NCBI RefSeq assembly: GCF_006716315.1
Contig: NZ_VFOV01000001.1
Span: forward strand, 1,594,501 to 1,658,500
Length of the DNA stretch: 64,000 nucleotides
Origin: Nocardioides albertanoniae
GTDB taxonomy: Bacteria; Actinomycetota; Actinomycetes; Propionibacteriales; Nocardioidaceae
Direction: 5' to 3'
Part shown: positions 44,407 to 52,882 of the stretch, in pieces
Numbering within the stretch: the stretch's first letter is position 1
Layout: each line of letters begins with the position of its first letter
Position numbers and translations under genes: made by a program
Notes under the pieces: model-generated
What the model was told of the DNA's origin: nothing
What the model saw: the letters and a program-made list of their open reading frames with translations, nothing else
Databases searched by the model: none

Positions 44407-46691
44407 AGGATCTTCGACTGCCGCTGCTCGGGGCGGCTGCCTGGGTCGGGGCGCTGACGGCGCCGGTGATCGTCGCCGGCGGGTGGCGGGGCACGACACT
44501 GCTGGTGGCATCCACCGTCGTGCTCGGCGTGGGCGGGGGATGGGCGCTTCGCCGACGTCACGCGACGGCGCTGGCGCTGGTCGCGATGGTCATCGGGGCT
44601 GGTCTCGTCGCGGGGCTGCACGCGGCCCGGGTGGCTGACAACCCGGTGGCCGACCTCGCCGAGATGAAGGCCCAGGTGCGGGTGGTCGCCACCGTCACCA
44701 CCGACCCGAAGGAGGTGGTCGGCGAGCATGCTACCTATCAGCTCCGGCGGGCCAGCGTGCGCGAGATCAGGGGCCGCGGGGCGGTCTACCGGCTGCGCAC
44801 TCCGGTGGTCGTGCTCGGGCATGAGCCCTGGGAGGAGATCCCGCTCGGGGCGACGGTCTCGACAACGGGACGGCTGGCGCCGAGCGACTCCCACGAGGAG
44901 TCCGCGCTGCTGATCGCGGGCGAGCCACGCGTGGTCGCCGGGCCGGGCATCTGGTGGCGGGCCTCAGACACGCTGCGCAGCGCCATCCGGCAGGCGGTGG
45001 CGCATCGGCCCGCTGACCAGGCCGCCCTGGTTCCGGCCCTGGTCGACGGCGACGACACGGGACTCTCCGACGACCTCGCCGACGACTTCCGCACCACCGG
45101 GCTCACCCACCTCTTGGCGGTCTCGGGCACCAATCTGACCCTGGTCGTGGGATTCCTGCTCATCCTCGCCCGCTGGGTCGGGGTGCGGGGGAGAGGACTG
45201 TATGCGATCGGGGTGCTCGGCATCCTCGGCTTCATCGTGCTCGCGCGCACCGAGCCGAGCGTGGTGCGCGCCGCCGCGATGGGCGCGGTCGGGCTGCTGG
45301 CGATGACCCACAACGGGCGCCAACGGGCGCTGCGCGGCCTCGGCGCCGCGGTGGTCGGGCTCCTGCTGATCGACCCGGGGCTGGCGACCTCGGTCGGGTT
45401 CACGCTCTCGGTGCTCGCCACCGCGGGCATCCTGCTCTTCGGTCCGCCGTGGCGGGACGCGCTACGCCGCTGGATGCCGCGATGGTGTGCGGAGGCGATC
45501 GCCGTCCCGGCGGCCGCCCAGCTCGCGTGCACGCCGGTGATCGCCGCCATCTCCGGGCAGGTCAGCCTGGTCGCCGTGCTCGCCAACCTGCTCGTCGAGC
45601 CGGCCGTCGCGCCGGCAACGGTGCTCGGCCTGCTCGGGGGCATGCTCGGGCTGGTGTGGGATCCGCTCGGGATGGTCGCCGGCACGGCCGCCACCTGGTG
45701 CGTCGCCTGGATCATCCTCATCGCCCGCTCCGGTGCTGCGCTGCCCACCGCGCAGGTCGGCTGGGCGACGGGTCCGGTCGCCCTGGCGATCCTGGTCCTG
45801 GTCTGCGCGGCGATCGCCTTCCTGGCCCCGCGCCTTCTGCGGCATCCGGTCACGGGGGCGGCCGGATGCCTGGTGCTGCTCGCGGTCGCGCTGGTGCGGC
45901 TGCCGACCCCAGGATGGCCGCCGCCGGGCTGGGTGCTGGTGATGTGCGACGTCGGTCAAGGAGACGCGCTGGCGGTGCGTACGGGGCCGGGAAGCGCACT
46001 GGTCGTCGACGCCGGGCCCGATCCTGCCCTCGTCGACGACTGCCTGGATCGGTTGAAGGTCGAGCGGGTCCCGCTCGTGGTGATCACCCACTTCCATGCG
46101 GACCACGTCAACGGCGTGGAGGGCGTTTTCACCGGGCGACGTGTCGACCAGCTCTGGACCACGCGCCTCCAGGATCCCGCCGAGGGCGTGCGGATCCTCG
46201 GCGAGAGCGCCGCGGCCGCGGGTGTGGTGCCCGTTCCTGCTCCCTACGGGGTGACGACGACCGTCGGCGAGGTCCGGATCCAGGTGCTCTGGCCGACGGC
46301 GACCTCCGACACCCGTGGCCCCGGGGACGGCTCGACGGCCAACGACGCCAGTGTCGTGCTGCTCGTCGAGTCGCACGGTCTGCGGCTGCTGCTGACTGGT
46401 GACATCGAGCCGGAGGGGCAGGACCAGCTCGCCGGCGACATCGCCGATCTGGACATCGACGTGCTCAAGGTGCCCCACCACGGCTCGCGCTATCAGGACC
46501 TCGACTGGCTGCGTACGCTGCGAGCGCAGGTGGCGCTCACCTCGGTCGGAGCCGACAACGACTACGGCCACCCGGCCTCGGCCACCGTCCACGGCCTCGA
46601 GGACGACGGCGCGAAGGTCTACCGCACCGATCGCGACGGATCGATCGCGGTCGTCGAGTCGGGAGGTGAGGCCGCCGTGGTGACGCAGTGA
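44403..46691 (+). CDS. comEC: ComEC/Rec2-like DNA-uptake channel
   Basis: 762 residues from GTG 44403, which overlaps comEA by four bases. The N-terminal OB-like segment is followed by the Competence membrane domain (LLAVSGTNLTLVVGF) with many helices and a C-terminal metallo-beta-lactamase domain with THFHADHVNG (HxHxDH). It would carry single-stranded DNA into the cell and trim the other strand. With comEA this leaves a natural-uptake route possible; other competence genes are not in the window. Confidence 0.94.
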   Translation: MKDLRLPLLGAAAWVGALTAPVIVAGGWRGTTLLVASTVVLGVGGGWALRRRHATALALVAMVIGAGLVAGLHAARVADNPVADLAEMKAQVRVVATVTTDPKEVVGEHATYQLRRASVREIRGRGAVYRLRTPVVVLGHEPWEEIPLGATVSTTGRLAPSDSHEESALLIAGEPRVVAGPGIWWRASDTLRSAIRQAVAHRPADQAALVPALVDGDDTGLSDDLADDFRTTGLTHLLAVSGTNLTLVVGFLLILARWVGVRGRGLYAIGVLGILGFIVLARTEPSVVRAAAMGAVGLLAMTHNGRQRALRGLGAAVVGLLLIDPGLATSVGFTLSVLATAGILLFGPPWRDALRRWMPRWCAEAIAVPAAAQLACTPVIAAISGQVSLVAVLANLLVEPAVAPATVLGLLGGMLGLVWDPLGMVAGTAATWCVAWIILIARSGAALPTAQVGWATGPVALAILVLVCAAIAFLAPRLLRHPVTGAAGCLVLLAVALVRLPTPGWPPPGWVLVMCDVGQGDALAVRTGPGSALVVDAGPDPALVDDCLDRLKVERVPLVVITHFHADHVNGVEGVFTGRRVDQLWTTRLQDPAEGVRILGESAAAAGVVPVPAPYGVTTTVGEVRIQVLWPTATSDTRGPGDGSTANDASVVLLVESHGLRLLLTGDIEPEGQDQLAGDIADLDIDVLKVPHHGSRYQDLDWLRTLRAQVALTSVGADNDYGHPASATVHGLEDDGAKVYRTDRDGSIAVVESGGEAAVVTQ

Positions 46692-46720
46692 GTGTCGGTG
46701 CCGTGTGGGAAGGTTTGGGC

Positions 46721-47704
46721 ATGGCTCGCACCGCCTCTGCCCCCAGCCCTGCCGGCGCCCTGTCGTCCTCCGATGTCCTGGGTCGGGTGATCCTGGTGAC
46801 GGGCAAGGAGGAGTTCCTCGGGGAGCGCACGGTCGCGGCCGCGAAAGCGGCGGTCAAGGAGTTCGACCCGGAGGCCGAGGTCTCCGAGGCGAGCGCGGCC
46901 GACCTGACGCTGGCCACGCTCGGCGAGCTGAGCGCGCCCTCGCTCTTCTCCAGCATCCGATGCGTCGTCGTGCGCAACCTGGAGAACCTGCCCGACGAGT
47001 CGGTCGCCGGCCTCGTCGACTACTCCGGGATGCCGTCGGAGGAGGTCGCGCTGGTGCTCGTTCACAGCGGCGGCCAGAAGGGTAGCGGCACGCTCGCCAA
47101 GCTCCGCAAGCTCCCCAAGGTGAGCGAGCACAAGTCGGTCGAGCTGAAGGCCCGCGAGTTCGGCAGCTTCGTCAAGGCCGAGATCCGGATGCACGGTGCG
47201 AGCATCGACGAAGAGGGCGCCGACTTCCTGATCCAGGCCGTCGGGCAAGACCTCCGAGCTCTCTCGGCCGCGGCGAGCCAGCTCGCCGGCGACAACGATG
47301 CGAAACGGCTCGGCCTCGAGCACGTGAAGCAATACTTCGGCGGCCGCGCCGAGGTGAAGAACTACGTGATCGCCGACGCGATCATCTCCGGCGACCGGGT
47401 CAAGGCGCTCGAGGAGATCCGCTGGGCGCTCGATACCGGCTCCTCGCCGGTCTACGTCCTCTCCGCCGTCGCCGGCCAGATGCGCACCGTGGCCAACCAC
47501 GTCGCCGGCATCCGCGACAGCGGCACCCCGCCCTGGAAGCAGAAGACCGTCGCCGCCCTCGCCCGCGGCTGGTCCCGCGAGGCCATCGGCGAGGCCCTGC
47601 GCTCGGTCGCCCGAGCCGACGCCGACCTCAAGGGCGCCGCCAGCGACCCTGCGTACACGCTCGAGCGCCTCGTCCTCACCATCGCCGCCCTCCGCCAGCG
47701 CTGA
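46721..47704 (+). CDS. holA: DNA polymerase III delta subunit
   Basis: 327 residues from ATG 46721, behind GGAAGG; a GTG at 46688 overlapping the comEC stop is an alternative that adds 11 residues. The clamp-loader fold is visible through VILVTGKEEFL, RCVVVRNLENLP and KNYVIADAIISG. It opens the sliding clamp as part of the gamma complex. The comEA-comEC-holA order is common in actinobacteria. Confidence 0.92.
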   Translation: MARTASAPSPAGALSSSDVLGRVILVTGKEEFLGERTVAAAKAAVKEFDPEAEVSEASAADLTLATLGELSAPSLFSSIRCVVVRNLENLPDESVAGLVDYSGMPSEEVALVLVHSGGQKGSGTLAKLRKLPKVSEHKSVELKAREFGSFVKAEIRMHGASIDEEGADFLIQAVGQDLRALSAAASQLAGDNDAKRLGLEHVKQYFGGRAEVKNYVIADAIISGDRVKALEEIRWALDTGSSPVYVLSAVAGQMRTVANHVAGIRDSGTPPWKQKTVAALARGWSREAIGEALRSVARADADLKGAASDPAYTLERLVLTIAALRQR

Positions 47705-47723
47705 CCCATCCCACCCGGCCCAA

Positions 47724-47836
47724 GCCGAGAGGTCACCCCTGCAGGTCGAAGCGTCACGTCCGCAGGTCGAGACGTCTTCCAGTGCCATCTCGACCTGCAA
47801 ACCTGACTTCTCGACCTGCAGGGGTGACTTCTCGGC
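47724..47836. repeat. Four-copy head-to-head repeat (consensus GARGTCAC-CTGCAGGTCGAGA)
   Basis: Two copies on the plus strand (47726-47750; 47751-47773) face two on the minus strand (47787-47808; 47808-47834). The outer pair matches over about 33 bases with three or four changes, centre loop ~47774-47786. RNA from either strand would fold into one long imperfect hairpin. It lies between convergent holA and rpsT. It may be a REP/MITE-type element or terminator. Confidence 0.75.
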
Positions 47837-47847
47837 GGGAAATGAGA

Positions 47848-47875
47848 AAGCCCCCGCCACGAGGGGCGGGGGCTT
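47848..47875 (-). terminator. rpsT terminator
   Basis: 11-bp stem AAGCCCCCGCC (47848-47858) / GGCGGGGGCTT (47865-47875) with a six-base loop, then TCTC on the rpsT strand. It is 14 bases past the rpsT stop. Confidence 0.85.
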
Positions 47876-47889
47876 CGGTGCGGCTCACC

Positions 47890-48150
47890 TCAGAGGGAGG
47901 AGGCCTTCTTGGCGATCGCCGACTTGCGGTTGGCGGCCTGGTTCTTGTGGATGACGCCCTTGGAGACAGCCTTGTCAAGCTTGCGGGTGGCAACCTGGGC
48001 AGTCTCGACCGCGGTGTCCTTCTCGCCGGCCTCGACAGCGGAGTTGAACTTGCGGATGACGGTCTTGAGCTCGCTCTTGACCGACTTGTTGCGCTCGTGC
48101 GCCTTCTCGTTCTGCTTGTTGCGCTTGACCTGCGACTTGATGTTCGCCAT
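47890..48150 (-). CDS. rpsT: 30S ribosomal protein S20
   Basis: 86 residues, very basic helical protein beginning M-A-N-I-K-S-Q with the S20 signature [12 protein letters not shown] and [12 protein letters not shown]. It binds 16S rRNA early in 30S assembly. The holA-rpsT neighbourhood is conserved in actinobacteria. Its promoter should lie in 48180-48260, where a TTGACC is seen on its strand (48257-48252). Confidence 0.97.
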   Translation of the reverse strand: MANIKSQVKRNKQNEKAHERNKSVKSELKTVIRKFNSAVEAGEKDTAVETAQVATRKLDKAVSKGVIHKNQAANRKSAIAKKASSL

Positions 48151-48460
48151 GGGTGAATAATCTCCAGATGCTTCGACGTGTGGTGGTGCGAGCTCTCAAT
48201 CCGGCCCCTCGGGGAAAGTGAGAGGGGAGAGGCCTACGCGAACACGCTTGCGGTCAAGATTACAGACTCGCGTCGTTCGGCCTCAAATCGCCGTACGTCG
48301 AGTAGCTACTCCGGGGTAGGCTTTGGTGATCTCGGTCACGAGATTTCCGGTGGAACCCCCTGTTGCGGCGTAGCTCGAGCGTCTAAGGTCCCCCGCGCGG
48401 TCCCTCTCGTGCTCACCGCCCACCGTTCACCCCACGCACATACTGCAGGCCAGGAGAATC
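48151..48460. promoter_or_regulatory. Divergent rpsT/fadD control region
   Basis: 310 bases without a gene. On the plus strand a TAGGCT -10-like box (48317-48322) is followed at 48329-48344 by ATCTCG-GTCA-CGAGAT, a perfect 6-bp-arm palindrome where transcription should begin, so it may be a repressor site for the acyl-CoA synthetase gene. The leader to the ATG would be about 130 bases. Confidence 0.5.
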
Positions 48461-50320
48461 ATGCCGACCCAGTCCGCGATCGATCTCGCATTCCTCGACG
48501 AGATGCCGGCGAACTTCGCCCTTCACTTCCTCAACCGGGTCAAGGCGACCCCGGACGCCGAGGCGTTCCGCTATCCCGTGGTCGGCTCGACGACCGAGGC
48601 AGGCGGGGAGGAGTGGAAGTCGCTGACCTGGAAGGAGGCCAGCGACCAGGCGAGCCGCCTCGCCGCCGGTCTGGTCTCGCTCGGCCTCGAGCCGGAGCAG
48701 CGGGTCGGCATCGCCTCGACCACGCGCTACGAGTGGATCATCGCCGACCTCGCGGTGATGCTCGCCGGCGGCGCCACCACGACGGTCTACCCGACGACCA
48801 ACGTCGAGGACACCGCCTACATCCTCGGTGACGCCGAGTGCCGCTTCGTCTTCGCCGAGGACGACGACCAGCTCGCCAAGATCTCCGAGAAGGCCGCCGA
48901 CCTGCCCGAGATCGTCAAGGTCATCACTTTCGACGGTGCGACCGACGGCGACCGGGTGATCGGCCTCGACGACCTGGCGACGATCGGCGAGAAGCACTTG
49001 GCCGACAACCCCGGCCTCATCGACGACATCGCCGCGAAGATCACCCCGGACCACCTGGCCACGCTGGTCTACACCTCGGGCACCACCGGCAAGCCGAAGG
49101 GCGTACGCCTGCTCCACCGCGCCTGGGTCTACGAGGGAGAGGCCGTCCGGGTCCGGGGCGACGTGCTCGGCCCCGACGACCTGCAGTTCCTGTGGCTGCC
49201 GATGTCGCACGTCTTCGGCAAGGTGCTGCTCTCGATCCAGATCGCCTGCGGCTTCCCGACCGCTATCGACGGCCGGATGGACAAGATCGTCGACAACCTG
49301 GCGATCGTGAAGCCGACCTTCATGGGTGCCGCCCCGCGCATCTTCGAGAAGGTCCACGCCAAGATCACGATGATGGTCGAGAACGACGGTGGTGTGAAGA
49401 AGAAGCTCTTCGACGCCGCCTTCGCCAACGCCATCGCCCGCGACCGCTTGGTGCGCGAGGGCAAGTCGGTGCCGACCACGATGGCGCTCAAGCACGCCGT
49501 GCTCGACAAGCTCGTGCTCAGCAAGGTCCGTGACCGCTTCGGTGGCCGCGTACGTTTCTTCATCTCCGGCTCCGCCCCGCTCAACCGCGACATCGCCGAG
49601 TGGTTCCGGGCCGCGGGCATCCTGATCATGGAGGGCTACGGCTCCACGGAGAACGCCGCTGGCGCGGCCGTCGGCACCCTGACGGAGAACAAGCTCGGCA
49701 CCGTCGGCAAGGCCTTCCCCGGCAGCGAGGTGAAGATCGGGGAGAACGACGAGCTGCTCATCCGCGGCCCCCACGTCATGCCCGGCTACCACAACCTGCC
49801 CGAGGAGACGGCGAAGGCGCTCGACTCCGAGGGCTGGTACCACACCGGTGACAAGGCCTCGATCGACGACGAGGGCTACATCACGATCACCGGTCGGATC
49901 AAGGAGCTCTTCAAGACCTCGGGCGGCAAGTACGTCGCGCCGCCGGCGATCGAGTCGAAGTTCGCCGCGCTGTGCCCCTACACCAGCCAGTTCTTGGTCT
50001 TCGGCGCCAACCGCAACTTCGTCAGCGCCCTGATCGCCCTCGACCCCGAGGCGATCACCGCCTGGGGCGCCTCCCACGGGCTGGAGGGGAAGAGCTACGA
50101 GGAGATCGTCACCTCGCCGCAGGTGCGTGAGCTGATCGGCGGCTACGTCGACGAGCTCAACGCCGGCCTCAACCGCTGGGAGACCGTCAAGAAGTGGGAG
50201 ATCCTCGAGCACGACCTGACCGTCGAGCGCGGTGAGCTGACCCCGTCGTTGAAGGTCAAGCGCAACGTCGTCGAGGCCAAGGAGCAGGAGCGCATCGACG
50301 CCTTCTACGCCGGCTCCTGA
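48461..50320 (+). CDS. fadD: Long-chain fatty-acid--CoA ligase
   Basis: 619 residues, AMP-forming. Motifs: VYTSGTTGKPKGV (P-loop, ~203), MEGYGSTENAAG, WYHTGDKASIDDEGY and ITGRIKELFKTSGGKYVAP with the catalytic Lys region at the end. It activates fatty acids for breakdown or lipid synthesis, like FadD15 of mycobacteria. AGGAGA precedes the ATG. Confidence 0.94.
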   Translation: MPTQSAIDLAFLDEMPANFALHFLNRVKATPDAEAFRYPVVGSTTEAGGEEWKSLTWKEASDQASRLAAGLVSLGLEPEQRVGIASTTRYEWIIADLAVMLAGGATTTVYPTTNVEDTAYILGDAECRFVFAEDDDQLAKISEKAADLPEIVKVITFDGATDGDRVIGLDDLATIGEKHLADNPGLIDDIAAKITPDHLATLVYTSGTTGKPKGVRLLHRAWVYEGEAVRVRGDVLGPDDLQFLWLPMSHVFGKVLLSIQIACGFPTAIDGRMDKIVDNLAIVKPTFMGAAPRIFEKVHAKITMMVENDGGVKKKLFDAAFANAIARDRLVREGKSVPTTMALKHAVLDKLVLSKVRDRFGGRVRFFISGSAPLNRDIAEWFRAAGILIMEGYGSTENAAGAAVGTLTENKLGTVGKAFPGSEVKIGENDELLIRGPHVMPGYHNLPEETAKALDSEGWYHTGDKASIDDEGYITITGRIKELFKTSGGKYVAPPAIESKFAALCPYTSQFLVFGANRNFVSALIALDPEAITAWGASHGLEGKSYEEIVTSPQVRELIGGYVDELNAGLNRWETVKKWEILEHDLTVERGELTPSLKVKRNVVEAKEQERIDAFYAGS

Positions 50321-50329
50321 GGCCTGTCC

Positions 50330-51262
50330 TCACTCCCAGCCCCGACGCTCGCTGAGCCAGTCCAGGCACACCTCGCCCTGCCACCGCTGCATCCTGCGGA
50401 GGTGGGGCGAGGTCGTCTTCAGGGGCTGCTCGGCGGCGGCCAGGAAGTAGCCGGCGAAGAGCGCGAGGACCGAGTCGATCGCCTCGGGTGCGGCCTGCGA
50501 GAGCAGCGGGTGAGCGCTCAGGAGCGACTCGACGTCGAGGCCGTCACCGCGTGGCCCGACCAACAGCATGAGGGAGTCGATCCACTCGGCGCCGACCACG
50601 GGCCAGGTCCACTCGACCAGCAGCACGCTGCCGTCGGGCCGGATGCGGATCGTGTCGTCGCGTACGTCGAGGTGAAGCAGCGTCTCGCCGGCGGTGTGCT
50701 CGGCGAAACCGGCCGCGATCTCGGCCGCGCGCTCGGCGTCGGGGTAGCCGACGGTGCGCTCCCACAGCTCGGGGTACGCGGCGTACTCCTCGGCGAAGGT
50801 CGGCCAGCCGATGCCAGGGGCCGGGGTGAGCTGGCCGGCAGCGTCTATGAGTGCCCCGGAGACGGTCTCGAGATCCTCGGGTGTCCACGGCCGCGCAGGC
50901 AGGCGCGCCTCGACATGCTCGAAGGCCATCACCACCCATTCGCCGTCGTCGAACCACTCCAGCTTCGGAGCCGGGATCCAGCCGGCGAGCTTCTTGAGCT
51001 TCGCCGCCTCCTCGCGGAACACGGTCGCCGAGGCACGCTGCGCCTTGGCCGAGGCGGCCTTCACGAAGTGCGTCGAGCCGTCGCGGCAGGTCAGCACCGA
51101 CGCGAAGCCCGGGGTGTAGCCGGCGGCCTGCGACTCCGCGTCGACCACCGGACCGCCGCCGAGCCGCTTCTCGATCGCGGCTCGCAGGAACGGGGGCAGG
51201 TGGGCCCACTCGAGGCGCCGGGCGGTCTGCCCGTGCGGAATGGTCGTCGGGATAGCGCTCAC
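50330..51262 (-). CDS. Aminoglycoside-phosphotransferase-like kinase, degenerate metal site
   Basis: 310 residues from GTG 51262. The APH fold is recognisable, with the catalytic-loop Asp in LLHLDVRDDTIRI and the next strand VLLVEWTWP. The usual pattern is H-x-D-x(4)-N and D-W; here the Asn position is Thr and the Asp is Glu, so both metal ligands differ. The intact relative at 62163-63122 has HYDIRVDN and VDW. It may be inactive or altered. Substrate unknown. CAAGAT six bases before the GTG suggests a leaderless mRNA. Confidence 0.78.
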   Translation of the reverse strand: MSAIPTTIPHGQTARRLEWAHLPPFLRAAIEKRLGGGPVVDAESQAAGYTPGFASVLTCRDGSTHFVKAASAKAQRASATVFREEAAKLKKLAGWIPAPKLEWFDDGEWVVMAFEHVEARLPARPWTPEDLETVSGALIDAAGQLTPAPGIGWPTFAEEYAAYPELWERTVGYPDAERAAEIAAGFAEHTAGETLLHLDVRDDTIRIRPDGSVLLVEWTWPVVGAEWIDSLMLLVGPRGDGLDVESLLSAHPLLSQAAPEAIDSVLALFAGYFLAAAEQPLKTTSPHLRRMQRWQGEVCLDWLSERRGWE

Positions 51263-51321
51263 CGCTACATCTTGGCCGGGAGGTGGGCGACGCGCCACCG
51301 CTGGGGCGGGCGCGCCACGGG

Positions 51322-52344
51322 TCAGGACGACGTCGGCGGCAGGGGGAACCGGGTCGCCGACCGGTCCGCCGCGAGGTCCCACGTGACGATGCCTTCGTCG
51401 TCGGTGGCCGCATAGAGCCGGGAACCATCGGGGCTGAACGCGGTCATCGCCGGCCCCTCGACGCTCTGGCCAGAAGCCACCAGGCCGGGCAGCGTACGTT
51501 GCGAGCCGTCGCCGTCCAGCTTCTTGGGTGCCCAGACCTCGGCCGTCTCGCCTGTCACGTAACCCACTGTGGCGCTCGTCTGGGCGAACGAAAATCCGTC
51601 CGCATCGGCGCCGGGGAGGGTCTCGACGACGCTGAGGTCCGTCGCGCTCCACAGGGTCGGCGCGCCATCGACTCCGGGGCCCGCGAGCCAGTGGCCGTCG
51701 GGGCTCCAGGCCGGCGTGCCCTCGGCGCCGGCCAGACGACCTGAGGACTCACCGCTCTCGGCATCGATGATCTCGACTCCGTCGCGGGTGGTCACAGCCA
51801 GTCGAGAGCCGTCATGGTTGAAGGCGAGAGATCCAGCGCTCGGGGCCTCCGTGTCAACGATCTCCTTGCCGTCCGAGTCCCAGATCATCAGTGCGTCAGC
51901 AGTCCCGGTCGCTGCCACGAGCTTTCCGTCCGGGCTGATCGCAACGTCCCGGATCCAGGCCGTATCGGTGACGTCGTCCTCGTAGGGCAGACCGGCCAGC
52001 GTGACGATGCGATCACCGCTGTCCAGGTCGACGAGCGCGATGTCACCGCAGCCGGCGCCGGTCGCGACCATCGACCAGTCTGCGGCGAGCGTCAGCGGGT
52101 CGCGATCCAGGGCGACTTCGTACGTCCTGTCCGCGGCGTCCCAACGGCACAGACCCTGCCAGCAGCCGGCGGCGACTGCGTCGCCGGTCGGGCTCACGCT
52201 CAAGGTGTCGGGGAACACGGCACCGGGTGCCGCAACACTCGGGCGGACCGTCGCGGACGAGGAGCACGCCGCATCCTCGCCACCGGCACATCCGGAGAGC
52301 ATGCCGGCGAGCAGCATGGCGGACAGAGGCAGTGTGCGTTTCAT
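51322..52344 (-). CDS. WD40-repeat lipoprotein of WXG locus 2
   Basis: 340 residues. Lipobox LSGC (Cys19); the rest is a beta-propeller with several blades recognisable by ISPDGKLVAATG, FNHDGSRLAVTTRDG, WSPDGHWLAGPG and FSPDGSRLYAATDDEG. Membrane-anchored and outside the cytoplasm, probably a binding scaffold. It is last in the operon small WXG - metallopeptidase - DUF4919-like - propeller, 25 bases after the DUF4919-like stop. Confidence 0.82.
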   Translation of the reverse strand: MKRTLPLSAMLLAGMLSGCAGGEDAACSSSATVRPSVAAPGAVFPDTLSVSPTGDAVAAGCWQGLCRWDAADRTYEVALDRDPLTLAADWSMVATGAGCGDIALVDLDSGDRIVTLAGLPYEDDVTDTAWIRDVAISPDGKLVAATGTADALMIWDSDGKEIVDTEAPSAGSLAFNHDGSRLAVTTRDGVEIIDAESGESSGRLAGAEGTPAWSPDGHWLAGPGVDGAPTLWSATDLSVVETLPGADADGFSFAQTSATVGYVTGETAEVWAPKKLDGDGSQRTLPGLVASGQSVEGPAMTAFSPDGSRLYAATDDEGIVTWDLAADRSATRFPLPPTSS

Positions 52345-52369
52345 CAGGACCAGGACCTTCCGCAACCGT

Positions 52370-52882
52370 TCAGCGACCGACGAGCTCGGTGGCGTCGAAG
52401 TGGAAGACGCCGCCGTCGGTTGATTCGTGGCGGTCGATCTTGCGCTCACCGTGCTGCAGCAGCGACTGCCGGGCCGAGGTCTTGTCCATGGTGCGGAGCA
52501 TGTCGTACTCATCGTTGATCCGCAGGACCGACCAGGGCCGCTCGAAGCTGCCGTCGCCGGTCGACCGGATGGAGGTGACTGCGGCTCGCGCGAACTGCTG
52601 CTCGCGAGCGGCGTCGTCCGACTTGCCGATCGCCTCGAAGATCTGGGCGAGCAGGGAGTGGTAGGACGGGCTGAACAGCGCGCCGGGGAGCAGCCCGCGC
52701 AGCTGGCTCAGCGCCGAGTCGTAGGCACCCTCGTCAACCAGCCGGTGGGCATCATCGAGATCGAGGTCGGGGGTGAACCCGGGCGCGCTGCGTATGGCCC
52801 GGCGAAGCGGGGAAAGGGTCGTGCTCGACGGGTCATCGAGGTAGGCGGTGAGCAGGTCACCGTAGGTCTTGGTGGTGGTCAT
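52370..52882 (-). CDS. DUF4919-like protein, candidate immunity gene
   Basis: 170 residues, no signal. It reads like the DUF4919 family: a TYGDLLTAYLDDP start, a helical TPR-like centre (YDSALSQLRGLL) and the SIRSTGDGSFERPWSVLRINDEYDML segment, quoted here only as TGDGSFERPWSVL. The start overlaps the effector stop (ATGA) and GAGGAG precedes it. Tight coupling to a metallopeptidase-type effector makes an immunity role a fair hypothesis; not proven. Confidence 0.65.
   Translation of the reverse strand: MTTTKTYGDLLTAYLDDPSSTTLSPLRRAIRSAPGFTPDLDLDDAHRLVDEGAYDSALSQLRGLLPGALFSPSYHSLLAQIFEAIGKSDDAAREQQFARAAVTSIRSTGDGSFERPWSVLRINDEYDMLRTMDKTSARQSLLQHGERKIDRHESTDGGVFHFDATELVGR

Noticed and set aside
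47724..47836. CRISPR array between holA and rpsT
   Set aside because: Units face each other and have no regular spacers; no cas genes nearby.
50330..51262. Antibiotic-resistance gene
   Set aside because: Only the APH fold is visible and the metal ligands are altered; such relatives are common and seldom confer resistance.
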